Source of the DNA: Spartobacteria bacterium
GTDB lineage: Bacteria; Verrucomicrobiota; Verrucomicrobiia; Chthoniobacterales; Terrimicrobiaceae
Length of the DNA stretch: 41,815 nt
Assembly (NCBI GenBank): GCA_947499885.1
Contig: CANMQB010000004.1
Coordinates: 1 to 41,815 of the forward strand
Direction of reading: 5' to 3'
Shown: piece by piece, positions 9,151-16,902 of the stretch
Layout: each line of letters starts with the position of its first letter
Numbering within the stretch: position 1 is the first letter of the stretch
Position numbers and translations under genes: made by a program
Notes under the pieces: generated by a model
The model's input: the letters and a program-made list of their open reading frames with translations, nothing else
What the model was told of the DNA's origin: nothing
The model's database searches: none

Positions 9151-10389
9151 GTGGTCACGCATTCGCATCTCAAATTGGTCGTTGTTGGAGGAGGAGCCGC
9201 AGGCTTTTTTTCTGCCATTGCGGCCGCTGAGTCGAATCCGAAGGCCGAAGTCTTCATTTTGGAAAAAGGGCCGCGCACGCTGGCCAAGGTCCGAATTTCA
9301 GGGGGCGGGCGCTGCAATGTGACTCATGCGTGTTTCGATCCACGACAACTTTCCCAACGCTATCCGCGAGGCGCTCGGGCGCTCATCGGCCCATTGACTC
9401 GATTCGGACCCGCCGAGACGGTTTCATGGTTTGATTCCCGAGGTGTTCCCCTCAAGACAGAGGCCGATGGTCGCATGTTTCCTGTTACGGATTCCTCGCA
9501 GACGATCATCGATTGTCTGATGGATGCTGCCGGGCGTTCGGGTGTTCGGATTTTGACTGCCACTGGCTTGGATACCATGACGAAGCGGGAGGGTGGGGGA
9601 TTTGCACTTGAGCTTTCCACCGGTGCACGAATGGATTGTGATCGCGTCGTTTGGGCGGGTGGAGGATGTAGGTCCGAAGGGCATCCGGCTGTCGCGCTCG
9701 GGCACTCGCTTGTTCCGCCGGTGCCATCACTTTTTACCTTTCACATCGATTCACCTTGGCTTCGAGAGTTGCCTGGAGTTTCCGTCCCATCCGTCCAGCT
9801 ATCCGTTCCAGGAACCGATTTAAAAGAACGCGGGCCATTGCTTGCTACGCACACCGGCCTCAGCGGTCCCTGCGTTTTGAGGCTTTCAGCTTGGGGCGCT
9901 CGAGAGTTGCATGGCCTTGGCTACAATTTTCCATTGAAAATCAATTGGCTTCCGGATGGCAGCCGCGATGCCGTAGCCCAAGAAATTCAGTCCCGCCGTG
10001 AAACATCTGGCGTGCAAACTATCCTGCGCTCGCGGTGGGCCCCACTCCCTGCGCGTCTTTGGGAGCAGTTGGTTGCAAATGCCGGGATATCGCCTGAAAC
10101 AAAATGGGCCAGACTTGCACGACCCCAGATTCTTGAGCTGATCAATCTCCTCGTCGGCACAGAACTCATGGTGCGGGGCAAGAGTATGAACAAGGAGGAA
10201 TTTGTGACATGCGGGGGGATTCCGTTGTCAGAGGTAGATTTCAAAACGATGGAAAGCCGGATCGTTCCTGGTTTGCATTTCGCCGGTGAGGCACTCGACA
10301 TTGATGGCATTACCGGGGGATTCAATTTCCAAGCCGCTTGGACGACAGGTTGGATCGCTGGCCAAGCCATCGGTTCTGCCGCCCATTAG
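9151..10389 (+). CDS. BaiN/HI0933-family NAD(P)/FAD-dependent oxidoreductase
   Basis: This is a 412-residue flavoprotein of the HI0933/BaiN (YhiN) family. The N-terminal dinucleotide-binding motif is VVVGGGAAGFFSA at residues 10-22, followed by the family signature SGGGRCNVTH. The C-terminal FAD segment is AGEALDIDGITGGFNFQAAW, close to the family consensus. The start is a GTG at 9151; no ATG lies nearby in frame upstream of the Rossmann strand. Members are widespread and mostly uncharacterised; BaiN from Clostridium acts on bile-acid intermediates, which should not be assumed here. It stands alone between msrA (divergent) and the IclR gene (convergent, 107 bp). Confidence 0.88.
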   Translation: MVTHSHLKLVVVGGGAAGFFSAIAAAESNPKAEVFILEKGPRTLAKVRISGGGRCNVTHACFDPRQLSQRYPRGARALIGPLTRFGPAETVSWFDSRGVPLKTEADGRMFPVTDSSQTIIDCLMDAAGRSGVRILTATGLDTMTKREGGGFALELSTGARMDCDRVVWAGGGCRSEGHPAVALGHSLVPPVPSLFTFHIDSPWLRELPGVSVPSVQLSVPGTDLKERGPLLATHTGLSGPCVLRLSAWGARELHGLGYNFPLKINWLPDGSRDAVAQEIQSRRETSGVQTILRSRWAPLPARLWEQLVANAGISPETKWARLARPQILELINLLVGTELMVRGKSMNKEEFVTCGGIPLSEVDFKTMESRIVPGLHFAGEALDIDGITGGFNFQAAWTTGWIAGQAIGSAAH

Positions 10390-10496
10390 AGAGTCGACAT
10401 GGCATCATGGCGATCCATCGATAGAGTGAAGGCGCTCGGTCACTTGGAAGGCGTGCGCGCCAAGCTCCCCCTTCATTAAGGAGAAGCGCACTAAAA

Positions 10497-11207
10497 TTAC
10501 AGACCCTTTGAAATGTTCTCTGCGCATTCTTTTAATGCGGGAAGCAATTCTTTAACACTCTGCTTCGCGTTTTTCATTCGGAGCGATGAGACGGTGAGCG
10601 CGGCGGCAATTTGTCCTTGCCCGTCGAAAACGGGAACGCCGATATCGGTGATTCCAACAACCTGAGAGCTTGCGGCATGCTCGTAGCCATCCGAATGGAT
10701 TTTTTCCAACACCGCACGCGTTTTATGATTGATGTCGGAAGGACGCAGCGCTTCGAAGCTCGAAAGGATACGCCCAGATACAGTTTTCAAAGCATCCAGT
10801 CGTGCACTTTGCTGCAAGCTCAGGCGTACAAGGCCCCCTCCCGGCACATCCAGAAGAAGGAGAGCGCAATCCCCATCGGGAACGCAAAGATGCACAGACT
10901 CCTCCTGCAAACGCGCAAACCCGGTCATCGCTCCAAGTGCCGCCTGCTGCAACCTCAAATGCGGTGGGTAGCTCTGCACCAGAGCTGAGAGGCGCCCAGA
11001 AAGACAATAAGTGCCAGCCTCCGAGCGGTTCAAGTAACCCCGTCGGTGCAGGCAGGCCACTGGGCGCTGAATCTCGGAGACGCTGAGACCCAGACCTTGT
11101 GATATTTGGGTGAGTGTGACCGATTCCATACTGCTTGCCATCCACTCCAGAAGGTCGATGCCTCGATCCAATGCGGGAATTTGCGCCTGATTTTTCTTTT
11201 TATCCAT
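10497..11207 (-). CDS. IclR-family transcriptional regulator of the fucose operon
   Basis: This 236-residue regulator has an N-terminal winged helix-turn-helix (about residues 25-62, including VTLTQISQGLGLS and VACLHRRGYLNR) and a C-terminal IclR ligand domain. The ligand domain contains the QVVGITDIGVPVFDGQG segment and ends AECAENISKGL, typical of the family. It is divergent from the rraA-uxaA-fucose operon with only 47 bp between start codons, so it most likely controls that operon and itself. An inverted repeat in that gap is a candidate operator. The Campylobacter jejuni fucose locus is also flanked by an IclR regulator, which supports the assignment. Effector identity (fucose, fuconate or a keto-deoxy acid) is unknown. 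Confidence 0.88.
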   Translation of the reverse strand: MDKKKNQAQIPALDRGIDLLEWMASSMESVTLTQISQGLGLSVSEIQRPVACLHRRGYLNRSEAGTYCLSGRLSALVQSYPPHLRLQQAALGAMTGFARLQEESVHLCVPDGDCALLLLDVPGGGLVRLSLQQSARLDALKTVSGRILSSFEALRPSDINHKTRAVLEKIHSDGYEHAASSQVVGITDIGVPVFDGQGQIAAALTVSSLRMKNAKQSVKELLPALKECAENISKGL

Positions 11208-11218
11208 AATAAATGTTA

Positions 11219-11244
11219 TTGCATCTGATAACTAAAGGATGCAA
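11219..11244. promoter_or_regulatory. Candidate IclR operator: inverted repeat
   Basis: TTGCATC (11219-11225) and GATGCAA (11238-11244) form perfect 7-bp arms separated by 12 bp. The repeat lies in the 47-bp gap between the divergent IclR and RraA start codons. It ends 10 bp before the rraA ATG and begins 11 bp from the IclR ATG. Its place fits autoregulation plus control of the operon; binding is inferred. Confidence 0.55.
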
Positions 11245-11254
11245 GGTTTGTGAA

Positions 11255-11935
11255 ATGCAACACGTGCCAGCCGAAGAAATCAACTACGCCGACAGCTTTG
11301 GCGATCGTCTCGAAAAATGCTACTCCGGGGCGGTCTACGACACACTCCGCGCCATGGGCTATCCGGATCAGATTCTTCCCCGCACCATCCGCCCCCTCGA
11401 TCCAACACGTCCGCTGGCTGGACGCATTTTTACAATCAGCGGACATGCTGATCACACGGTGGACGGTCATACCACCTTGCTCGAGTGGACTCGCATGTTG
11501 TCTCGCGCCCCGCAGAACAGCGTCGTGGTATGCCAACCTAATGACGACACGCTGGCGCATATGGGCGAACTGTCGGCGGAGACATTTGTTTACAAGGGTG
11601 TCCGGGGGTATCTCTGCGACGGAGGATGCCGTGACACCGTTCGAATTTTGGAAACAGGTATGAAAACGTGGTTTCGGTATCATACGCCGCGCGATGTCGT
11701 CGGGCGTTGGGTGCCGGACCGCTTCGGCGAACCAATCGTCATCGGCAATGTGAGCATACGAACCGGAGATTACCTGATGGCTGACCGTGATGGCGCCCTT
11801 GTCATACCTTGTGAACTCATTTCCGAAGTCACTGAAAGGGTGGAGGAGGTGCTCCGCACCGAAAACAAGGTTCGGACTGCAATTCTCGAGGGCATTGATC
11901 CTGTGGAAGCCTATTTGCGTCACAGAAAATTTTAA
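11255..11935 (+). CDS. RraA / HMG-aldolase family protein
   Basis: This 226-residue protein belongs to the RraA-like fold family, which includes class II pyruvate aldolases (HMG/CHA aldolase) and oxaloacetate decarboxylases. The diagnostic segment GYLCDGGCRDTV carries the Arg126-Asp127 pair used for pyruvate and divalent-metal binding. The stretch GELSAETFVYKGVRG precedes it. The ATG at 11255 has an AAGG-like ribosome-binding site; an earlier TTG at 11213 would run through the operator repeat and was rejected. It is first of seven closely packed genes. Its place makes a role as aldolase for 2-keto-3-deoxy-L-fuconate, giving pyruvate and L-lactaldehyde, attractive. That would replace the DapA-type aldolase of other fucose clusters but is inference only. 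Confidence 0.8.
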   Translation: MQHVPAEEINYADSFGDRLEKCYSGAVYDTLRAMGYPDQILPRTIRPLDPTRPLAGRIFTISGHADHTVDGHTTLLEWTRMLSRAPQNSVVVCQPNDDTLAHMGELSAETFVYKGVRGYLCDGGCRDTVRILETGMKTWFRYHTPRDVVGRWVPDRFGEPIVIGNVSIRTGDYLMADRDGALVIPCELISEVTERVEEVLRTENKVRTAILEGIDPVEAYLRHRKF

Positions 11936-11940
11936 TCCCC

Positions 11941-12246
11941 ATGCAGCCAGCCATCCGACTATCCCCGACAGATAACATCCTCGTGCTCGCGCGCAGCCTC
12001 AATGCTGGGGAGGAAGTGCTCATTGGGGGAGTTGTCCATGCTATGAATACCCCCCTCGGTTTGGGCCACAAAATTGCCGCACACAAAATTGCTGCCGGTG
12101 AAAAAATTCTCAAATACGGGGCCCCCATCGGTTCGGCAACCGCCGAAATCCAACCTGGTGAACACGTTCATTTGCATAACATGAAGAGCGACTACCTGCC
12201 CACATTCACGCTCGACGAGGGCCACGAGTTTCACAAACACGCATGA
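11941..12246 (+). CDS. UxaA-type sugar-acid dehydratase, small (SAF domain) subunit
   Basis: This 101-residue protein is an SAF domain, matching the N-terminal domain of altronate/galactarate dehydratases. The segment LGLGHKIAAHKIAAGEKILKYG corresponds to the family's H-K-x-A..xG motif, with GxxIGxAxxxIxxGEHVHxHN following. The gene starts 5 bp after rraA and its stop overlaps the ATG of the large subunit (ATGA at 12243-12246), so the two make one enzyme in stoichiometric amounts. In Campylobacter jejuni fucose clusters a similarly split UxaA pair is thought to dehydrate fuconate; by analogy the substrate here is likely L-fuconate. The sequence alone does not separate it from altronate or galactarate. 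Confidence 0.85.
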   Translation: MQPAIRLSPTDNILVLARSLNAGEEVLIGGVVHAMNTPLGLGHKIAAHKIAAGEKILKYGAPIGSATAEIQPGEHVHLHNMKSDYLPTFTLDEGHEFHKHA

Positions 12247-13460
12247 CTCACTACCCACCCCTTACGAACAAGGCCGTTCTTCGTTCGGATGGCCGCAAAG
12301 GCATTCGCAACGTCGTCGCGGTCGTCTATCTGGTTGAATGCGCTCACCATGTCGCCCGGGAAGTCCAGTCTGCATTCCGCGAGCAAGGCGTGCATCTTTT
12401 GGGGTTCAGCGGATGCTATCCCAATGAATATTCCTTTCGCATGCTGCGGAGCCTTTGCACCCATCCCAATGTGGGAGCGGTTCTCCTTGTCTCACTGGGA
12501 TGTGAGGGATTCAACCGCAAGGGTCTTTTGGAAGCCATTCATGAAACTGGACGTCCTGCGGACTTGCTCGTGATCCAGCAAACCGGTGGGACCCGTTCAA
12601 CGATCCAAGCCGGTCGCAATTGGGTGCAAAACGCGATCAAGGAACTGGAATCTGCTCCGCTCACCTCCATGTCCATGAATGAACTTGTCGTGGGAACAGT
12701 CTGTGGCGGCAGTGATGGCACCAGCGGGATCACCGCCAATCCAGCGATTGGAAGGGCCTTCGATCGCTTGGTCACGGAAAAAGCGAGCTGCATCTTTGAG
12801 GAGACCGGTGAACTCATCGGCTGCGAGCAGATCATGGTTTCGCGTGCCGTGACACCCGAGCTTGGCGAAATCCTGAACGATTCGGTTGCAAAAGCCGCGC
12901 GTTATTATTCCATCCTTGGCCACGGTAGTTTTGCACCTGGCAATGCCGATGGCGGTTTGACCACCCAGGAGGAAAAAAGTATGGGAGCCTACTCGAAGAG
13001 TGGATCCTCGGCGATTTCCGGGCTCATCAAGCCCGGAGACATTCCTCGCATGGGAGGCCTTTACCTGCTCGATGTGGTGCCTGATGGCGACGTGCGCTTC
13101 GGATTTCCCAATATCAATGACAATGCCGAAATCGCCGAACTCATCGCCTGCGGCTCGCACGTGATCCTTTTTGCAACCGGGCGAGGTTCTGTTGTCGGCT
13201 CTGCCATTTCGCCTGTGATTAAGGTCTGCGCCAACCCGGAAACATTTAGAAACCTGCCTGAGGATATGGATGTCAATGCCGGGCGCATCCTTGAAGGCCT
13301 TGCAAGCCTTGATGAGGTCGGCGATGAAATTCATCATCTCATCACCCGCATTGCGGACGGTCACCGAACGGCGTCGGAATCTCTCGGCCATCAGGAATTT
13401 GTTCTTGGCTATAAAAGCTTCGAACCCATCGGTCCCACCTGTCACCCCACCTACCAATGA
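12243..13460 (+). CDS. UxaA-type sugar-acid dehydratase, large subunit
   Basis: This 405-residue protein is the catalytic C-terminal part of the UxaA/GarD dehydratase family, encoded separately from its SAF domain. Conserved stretches visible are GCEGFNRKGL, IQQTGGTRSTI, VCGGSDGTSGITANPAIG, APGNADGGLTTQEEKSMG and LFATGRGSVVGSAISPVIK. Cysteines in the CGGSD and GCE motifs fit an iron-dependent enzyme. It would remove water from a C6 sugar acid to give a 2-keto-3-deoxy acid. It lies between its small subunit and L-fucose dehydrogenase, each with a 4-bp overlap. The cluster also has an enolase-type fuconate dehydratase, so one of the two may serve another sugar acid such as L-galactonate or D-arabinonate. 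Confidence 0.85.
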   Translation: MTHYPPLTNKAVLRSDGRKGIRNVVAVVYLVECAHHVAREVQSAFREQGVHLLGFSGCYPNEYSFRMLRSLCTHPNVGAVLLVSLGCEGFNRKGLLEAIHETGRPADLLVIQQTGGTRSTIQAGRNWVQNAIKELESAPLTSMSMNELVVGTVCGGSDGTSGITANPAIGRAFDRLVTEKASCIFEETGELIGCEQIMVSRAVTPELGEILNDSVAKAARYYSILGHGSFAPGNADGGLTTQEEKSMGAYSKSGSSAISGLIKPGDIPRMGGLYLLDVVPDGDVRFGFPNINDNAEIAELIACGSHVILFATGRGSVVGSAISPVIKVCANPETFRNLPEDMDVNAGRILEGLASLDEVGDEIHHLITRIADGHRTASESLGHQEFVLGYKSFEPIGPTCHPTYQ

Positions 13461-14263
13461 ACCTGGAACTCACTAACAAAGTCATCCTCATCACCGGCGG
13501 CGCAAAAGGTATCGGCGCTGCAATCACAAGAGCCTTCGCCAAGGAGGGGGCTATCGCGTGTATCCTTGGTCGCAATGCAAAAGAGGCGGACGAGATCATC
13601 GCCGAGCAGGCAATCAAAGGAAACCGGGTGGAGTCGTATTCCATCGAAATGACTGACGAGACCACGATTCAAAAGGCCATTGAAGAAATAATGGCAGCAC
13701 ATGGACACATCGACGCTGTCATCAACAATGCCGGGGGCAACGACGCCATCGGGCTACGCCACGGAACGAGCGACTTCCGCCAATCCCTTGAGAAAAACAT
13801 CGTCTCTTGCTTCGCTCTCGTGCATCACGCCCTTGACCCCCTTATTGCCTCTCGCGGTGTGATTGTTAATATCGGATCGAAGTGTTCGGTGACCGGCCAG
13901 GGTGGCACCAGCGGCTATGCAGCTAGTAAGGGCGCGATGAACGCGCTCACTCGCGAGTGGGCGTTGGATTTGGCCAAATACGGAATTCGCGTGAATTGTG
14001 TGATCCCTGCCGAAGTCATCACTCCCCTTTACGAGCGTTGGCTGGCCCAGGCTCCCGATCCTGCCATGGCCCGGGAGCAACTCAACCAAACCATTCCTTT
14101 CGAGCGACGAACAACAACTGTGGCGGAAATCGCCGACTCCGTGGTTTTCCTCACTTCTCCGAAATCCTCGCACACCACCGGACAGCTCATCTTTGTGGAT
14201 GGCGGATACGTCCACCTCGACAGGGCCTGCACACAGTCCACATCCCATTTAAAAGCCTCTTGA
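13457..14263 (+). CDS. L-fucose dehydrogenase, short-chain dehydrogenase family
   Basis: This 268-residue SDR has the cofactor motif TGGAKGIG (residues 13-20), NNAGG and the catalytic triad Ser141, Tyr154, Lys158. The stretch VTGQGGTSGYAASKGA, then CVIPAEVITPLYERW and VDGGYVHLDRA near the end, closely match what I recall of Burkholderia multivorans L-fucose dehydrogenase. That enzyme oxidises L-fucose to L-fucono-1,5-lactone. The start overlaps the dehydratase stop by 4 bp and the gene is followed 11 bp later by the lactonase, its direct successor in the pathway. Cofactor preference cannot be fixed from the sequence. A related sugar such as L-galactose or D-arabinose could also be a substrate, as known enzymes accept both. 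Confidence 0.82.
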   Translation: MNLELTNKVILITGGAKGIGAAITRAFAKEGAIACILGRNAKEADEIIAEQAIKGNRVESYSIEMTDETTIQKAIEEIMAAHGHIDAVINNAGGNDAIGLRHGTSDFRQSLEKNIVSCFALVHHALDPLIASRGVIVNIGSKCSVTGQGGTSGYAASKGAMNALTREWALDLAKYGIRVNCVIPAEVITPLYERWLAQAPDPAMAREQLNQTIPFERRTTTVAEIADSVVFLTSPKSSHTTGQLIFVDGGYVHLDRACTQSTSHLKAS

Positions 14264-14274
14264 GGCCCCCCAAC

Positions 14275-15129
14275 ATGATCGATACCCACCAGCACCTTAT
14301 CTATCCTGAAAAGTTCACCTACTCATGGGCGAAGGAAATCCCCGCACTGCAGGGAGCCTTTCGTCTTGAGCAATACAATGAAGTTATAGGCTCGGCTCCA
14401 ATCGAGGGAACCCTCTTCATGGAGGTCGATGTGGATGAAGAATTCTCAGCCGATGAAGCTCGATTTTTCTGTGATCTTGCAGACACCTCCACCAACCGCA
14501 TCTTGGGTGTGATTGCCGCAGCCAGACCCGAGCAGGATGGCTTTGAAGATTACTTGGACTCCATTGCACACAAGCGCCTTCTTGGTATCCGGCGGGTGCT
14601 TCACACCCAACCTGATGTGCTTTCGACGGGTTCTCTTTTTCGAAAAAACATCCGCAGTCTGGCTGCTCGGAACCTCACCTTCGACCTCTGTGTTCTCCAG
14701 CGGCAACTCCCCCTAGCCTTGGAACTCATCCAGTCCGCCCCTGAAGTATCCTTTGTTCTCGACCACTGTGGTGTGCCCGATATCGCCAGCAACAATCCTC
14801 CTGAAGGGGAAGGATGGTTGCATTGGAAATCCAACATCCATCGTCTGGCAGCTTGTCCCAATGTTTTCGGGAAAATCTCCGGCATCACCGTGTATGCTCC
14901 CGGGGATCAGCGCAATGCATCGGCCCTCACCTGCTATGTCCAAACGATGATCGATGCCTTCGGGCCGGATCGCCTGGTTTGGGGGGGAGATTGGCCCGTC
15001 GTAAATCTCGGCTCCGGTCTTCCGGGCTGGATCGACATGACTACCGAGCACCTCTCGCACCTGACTCCCGAAGAACGCGAAAACATTCTCTCCATGAACG
15101 CCCGCACCATTTATCACATTCCATCATGA
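14275..15129 (+). CDS. L-fuconolactone hydrolase (amidohydrolase family)
   Basis: This 284-residue amidohydrolase-2 protein opens lactones. The start MIDTHQHLIYPEKF places the metal-binding His5 and His7 as in COG3618 lactonases. FVLDHCGVPD carries the next His, and RLVWGGDWPVVN provides the conserved Asp on the last barrel strand. The ATG at 14275 was chosen because the longer frame from 13957 lies inside the upstream SDR gene. The gene sits 11 bp after L-fucose dehydrogenase and overlaps the next gene by 4 bp, so it hydrolyses the product of its neighbour, L-fucono-lactone, to L-fuconate. Family relatives act on several sugar lactones, so assignment rests mainly on context. Confidence 0.83.
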   Translation: MIDTHQHLIYPEKFTYSWAKEIPALQGAFRLEQYNEVIGSAPIEGTLFMEVDVDEEFSADEARFFCDLADTSTNRILGVIAAARPEQDGFEDYLDSIAHKRLLGIRRVLHTQPDVLSTGSLFRKNIRSLAARNLTFDLCVLQRQLPLALELIQSAPEVSFVLDHCGVPDIASNNPPEGEGWLHWKSNIHRLAACPNVFGKISGITVYAPGDQRNASALTCYVQTMIDAFGPDRLVWGGDWPVVNLGSGLPGWIDMTTEHLSHLTPEERENILSMNARTIYHIPS

Positions 15130-15893
15130 TCACCCCACGATTCCTCCACCAGATCGCTGTCGTCACTGGCGGAGGCTCCGGCATTGGCCGAGCCGTTGCG
15201 CTTCGCTTGGCCTCGGAAGGGGCCGAGGTGCACATCCTCGAGTTATCCTATCAAGCGGCTGAAGAAACTCAGGCACTGATTCAAAAAGCAGGTGGCATCG
15301 CCCACGTGATCGAAGCCGATGTCTCAAACACGGAATCCGTGCGCAACGCCTTCTCAGGGCTGTCCCGCCTCGATATCCTGGTCAACAATGCGGGCATCGC
15401 CCATATCGGCAATGTTCTCCAGACAGCACCCGAGGATCTCGATCGTCTCTACAACATCAACGTGCGCGGCGTTTACCATTGCCTCTATTTTGGAATCCCG
15501 CTCATGCAAAAAAATGGCTCGGGCAGCATCGTCAACCTCGCCTCCATCGCCTCCAAGGTGGGCATCCCGGATCGCTTTGCCTACAGCATGACCAAGGGCG
15601 CTGTTTTTTCCATGACCCTCTCAGTCGCCCGGGATTTTGTGGACAAGGGTATTCGCTGCAATTGCGTTTGCCCGGCCCGCGTCCACACTCCGTTTGTGGA
15701 CGGCTTTATCGCCAAAAACTACCCAGGCAAAGAGGCCGAAATGTTTGCCAAGCTCTCGGCAGGACAGCCTATCGGTCGCATGGGGCAACCTGAGGAAATC
15801 GCTACGCTCATCGCCTTCCTCGTCTCTCGCGATGCCGAGTTTATCACCGGCTCCGCCTATGATATAGACGGTGGCTTCACTCTCCTACGTTAA
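15126..15893 (+). CDS. 2-keto-3-deoxy-L-fuconate dehydrogenase (SDR)
   Basis: This 255-residue SDR has TGGGSGIG at residues 14-21, VNNAG, and catalytic Ser140, Tyr153 and Lys157. The region IPDRFAYSMTKGAV followed by DKGIRCNCVCPARVHTPF matches the DHRS6/BDH2-like branch, which includes bacterial 2-keto-3-deoxy-L-fuconate 4-dehydrogenase. That enzyme makes 2,4-diketo-3-deoxy-L-fuconate with NAD+. The gene overlaps the lactonase by 4 bp and is followed 5 bp later by the FAH-family hydrolase that would cleave its product. The longer frame from 14814 overlaps the lactonase and was rejected. 3-Hydroxybutyrate dehydrogenase is a close alternative by sequence alone, but the context disfavours it. 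Confidence 0.78.
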   Translation: MITPRFLHQIAVVTGGGSGIGRAVALRLASEGAEVHILELSYQAAEETQALIQKAGGIAHVIEADVSNTESVRNAFSGLSRLDILVNNAGIAHIGNVLQTAPEDLDRLYNINVRGVYHCLYFGIPLMQKNGSGSIVNLASIASKVGIPDRFAYSMTKGAVFSMTLSVARDFVDKGIRCNCVCPARVHTPFVDGFIAKNYPGKEAEMFAKLSAGQPIGRMGQPEEIATLIAFLVSRDAEFITGSAYDIDGGFTLLR

Positions 15894-15898
15894 AAAAT

Positions 15899-16744
15899 AT
15901 GAAACTCATCAAATTCGGAGACCCCGGCTCGGAAAAGCCCGGCGTGATCCTTGAAAACGGAAAATCCCTCGACGTCTCGGCATTCGTTCCAGACTACAAC
16001 GAAGCCTTCTTTGAATCCCAAGGGCTGGAGCGCCTCAGTTCTTGGATCAAAGACAATGGCGCTTCTGTTCCCGAAGTTCCAGCTGGAACTCGCCTCGGCT
16101 CACCGATCGCGCGGCCCAGCAAGATCATTTGCATCGGACTCAATTACAGCGACCACGCCAAAGAAAGCGGGATGGCTGTGCCGAAGGAGCCGATTATCTT
16201 TTTCAAATCCACCACAGCCATTACCGGCCCAAACGACGGACTCGTCATTCCTGCGGGATCGGTAAAGACCGACTGGGAAGTCGAGCTTGCTGTGGTGATC
16301 GGAAAAACCGCCCGATCTGTGAAGGAGGATCAGGCTCTGTATCACGTCGCGGGCTACATGCTCCACAACGACTACAGCGAACGCGAGTGGCAGCTCGAGC
16401 GTGGCGGACAATGGGTCAAAGGAAAGAGTGCCGATACCTTCGCTCCCTTCGGTCCATGGCTGGTCACAACGGACGAAATTCCCGATCCCCACCACCTTCG
16501 CCTCTGGCTGAGCGTGAACGGAGAAATGAAACAGGATGGCAACACGGAAAACCTTATTTTTAAAATCCCGCACCTCATCAGCTACCTCAGCCACTTCATG
16601 ACCCTGCTCCCCGGCGACGTCATTTCCACAGGCACTCCTGCAGGTGTCGGCCTTGGCTTCACTCCTCCTCAATACCTCCGTGCGGGTGATGTGATTGAAT
16701 TGGGAATCGACGGCTTGGGAACCCAAAAGCAAACGGCTAAATAA
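15899..16744 (+). CDS. 2,4-diketo-3-deoxy-L-fuconate hydrolase (FAH family)
   Basis: This 281-residue protein of the fumarylacetoacetate hydrolase family cleaves carbon-carbon bonds in diketo acids. Family motifs are IICIGLNYSDHAKESG, EPIIFFKSTTAITGP, DWEVELAVVIG (metal-binding Glu pair), HNDYSEREWQ (Asp) and STGTPAGVGLGF. The resemblance to the Xanthomonas and Burkholderia fucose-pathway enzymes, often annotated as ureidoglycolate lyase, is strong. The expected reaction gives pyruvate and L-lactate from 2,4-diketo-3-deoxy-L-fuconate. It is the last gene of the plus-strand operon and is followed by a hairpin terminator. Ureidoglycolate lyase is the main alternative, but no purine genes are present. 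Confidence 0.82.
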   Translation: MKLIKFGDPGSEKPGVILENGKSLDVSAFVPDYNEAFFESQGLERLSSWIKDNGASVPEVPAGTRLGSPIARPSKIICIGLNYSDHAKESGMAVPKEPIIFFKSTTAITGPNDGLVIPAGSVKTDWEVELAVVIGKTARSVKEDQALYHVAGYMLHNDYSEREWQLERGGQWVKGKSADTFAPFGPWLVTTDEIPDPHHLRLWLSVNGEMKQDGNTENLIFKIPHLISYLSHFMTLLPGDVISTGTPAGVGLGFTPPQYLRAGDVIELGIDGLGTQKQTAK

Positions 16745-16825
16745 CGCCTCCCGGCAAGAAGGTTTCAAAACCGACCGCGCCAGAATCAAAGCTGGCGACG
16801 GCAGGGAGCGCATTTATTAAATAGA

Positions 16826-16870
16826 AGCTCCGCCCATCAACAGATCTTGAGGATCAGGTTGGGCGGAGCT
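16826..16870. terminator. Bidirectional hairpin terminator between the two fucose operons
   Basis: AGCTCCGCCCA (16826-16836) and TGGGCGGAGCT (16860-16870) form a perfect 11-bp GC-rich stem with a 23-nt loop. It sits between the converging FAH and FucD genes. T-rich sequence follows on the plus strand (GATTGTTTCTT), and an AT-rich run follows on the minus strand, so it could stop transcription both ways. Confidence 0.75.
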
Positions 16871-16902
16871 GATTGTTTCTTAAAGGCCGGAGGGAGTCCT
16901 TT

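Noticed and set aside
10390-10496. Possible terminator hairpin CCTT-CATT-AAGG between BaiN and IclR genes
   Set aside because: The stem is only four base pairs with no T tract, so it is too weak to call.
11216-11923. 235-codon minus-strand frame
   Set aside because: It is antisense to the RraA-family gene, has no recognisable domain and would conflict with the IclR promoter.
12597-13457. 286-codon minus-strand frame
   Set aside because: It is antisense to the UxaA large subunit, which has clear conserved motifs and operon overlaps.
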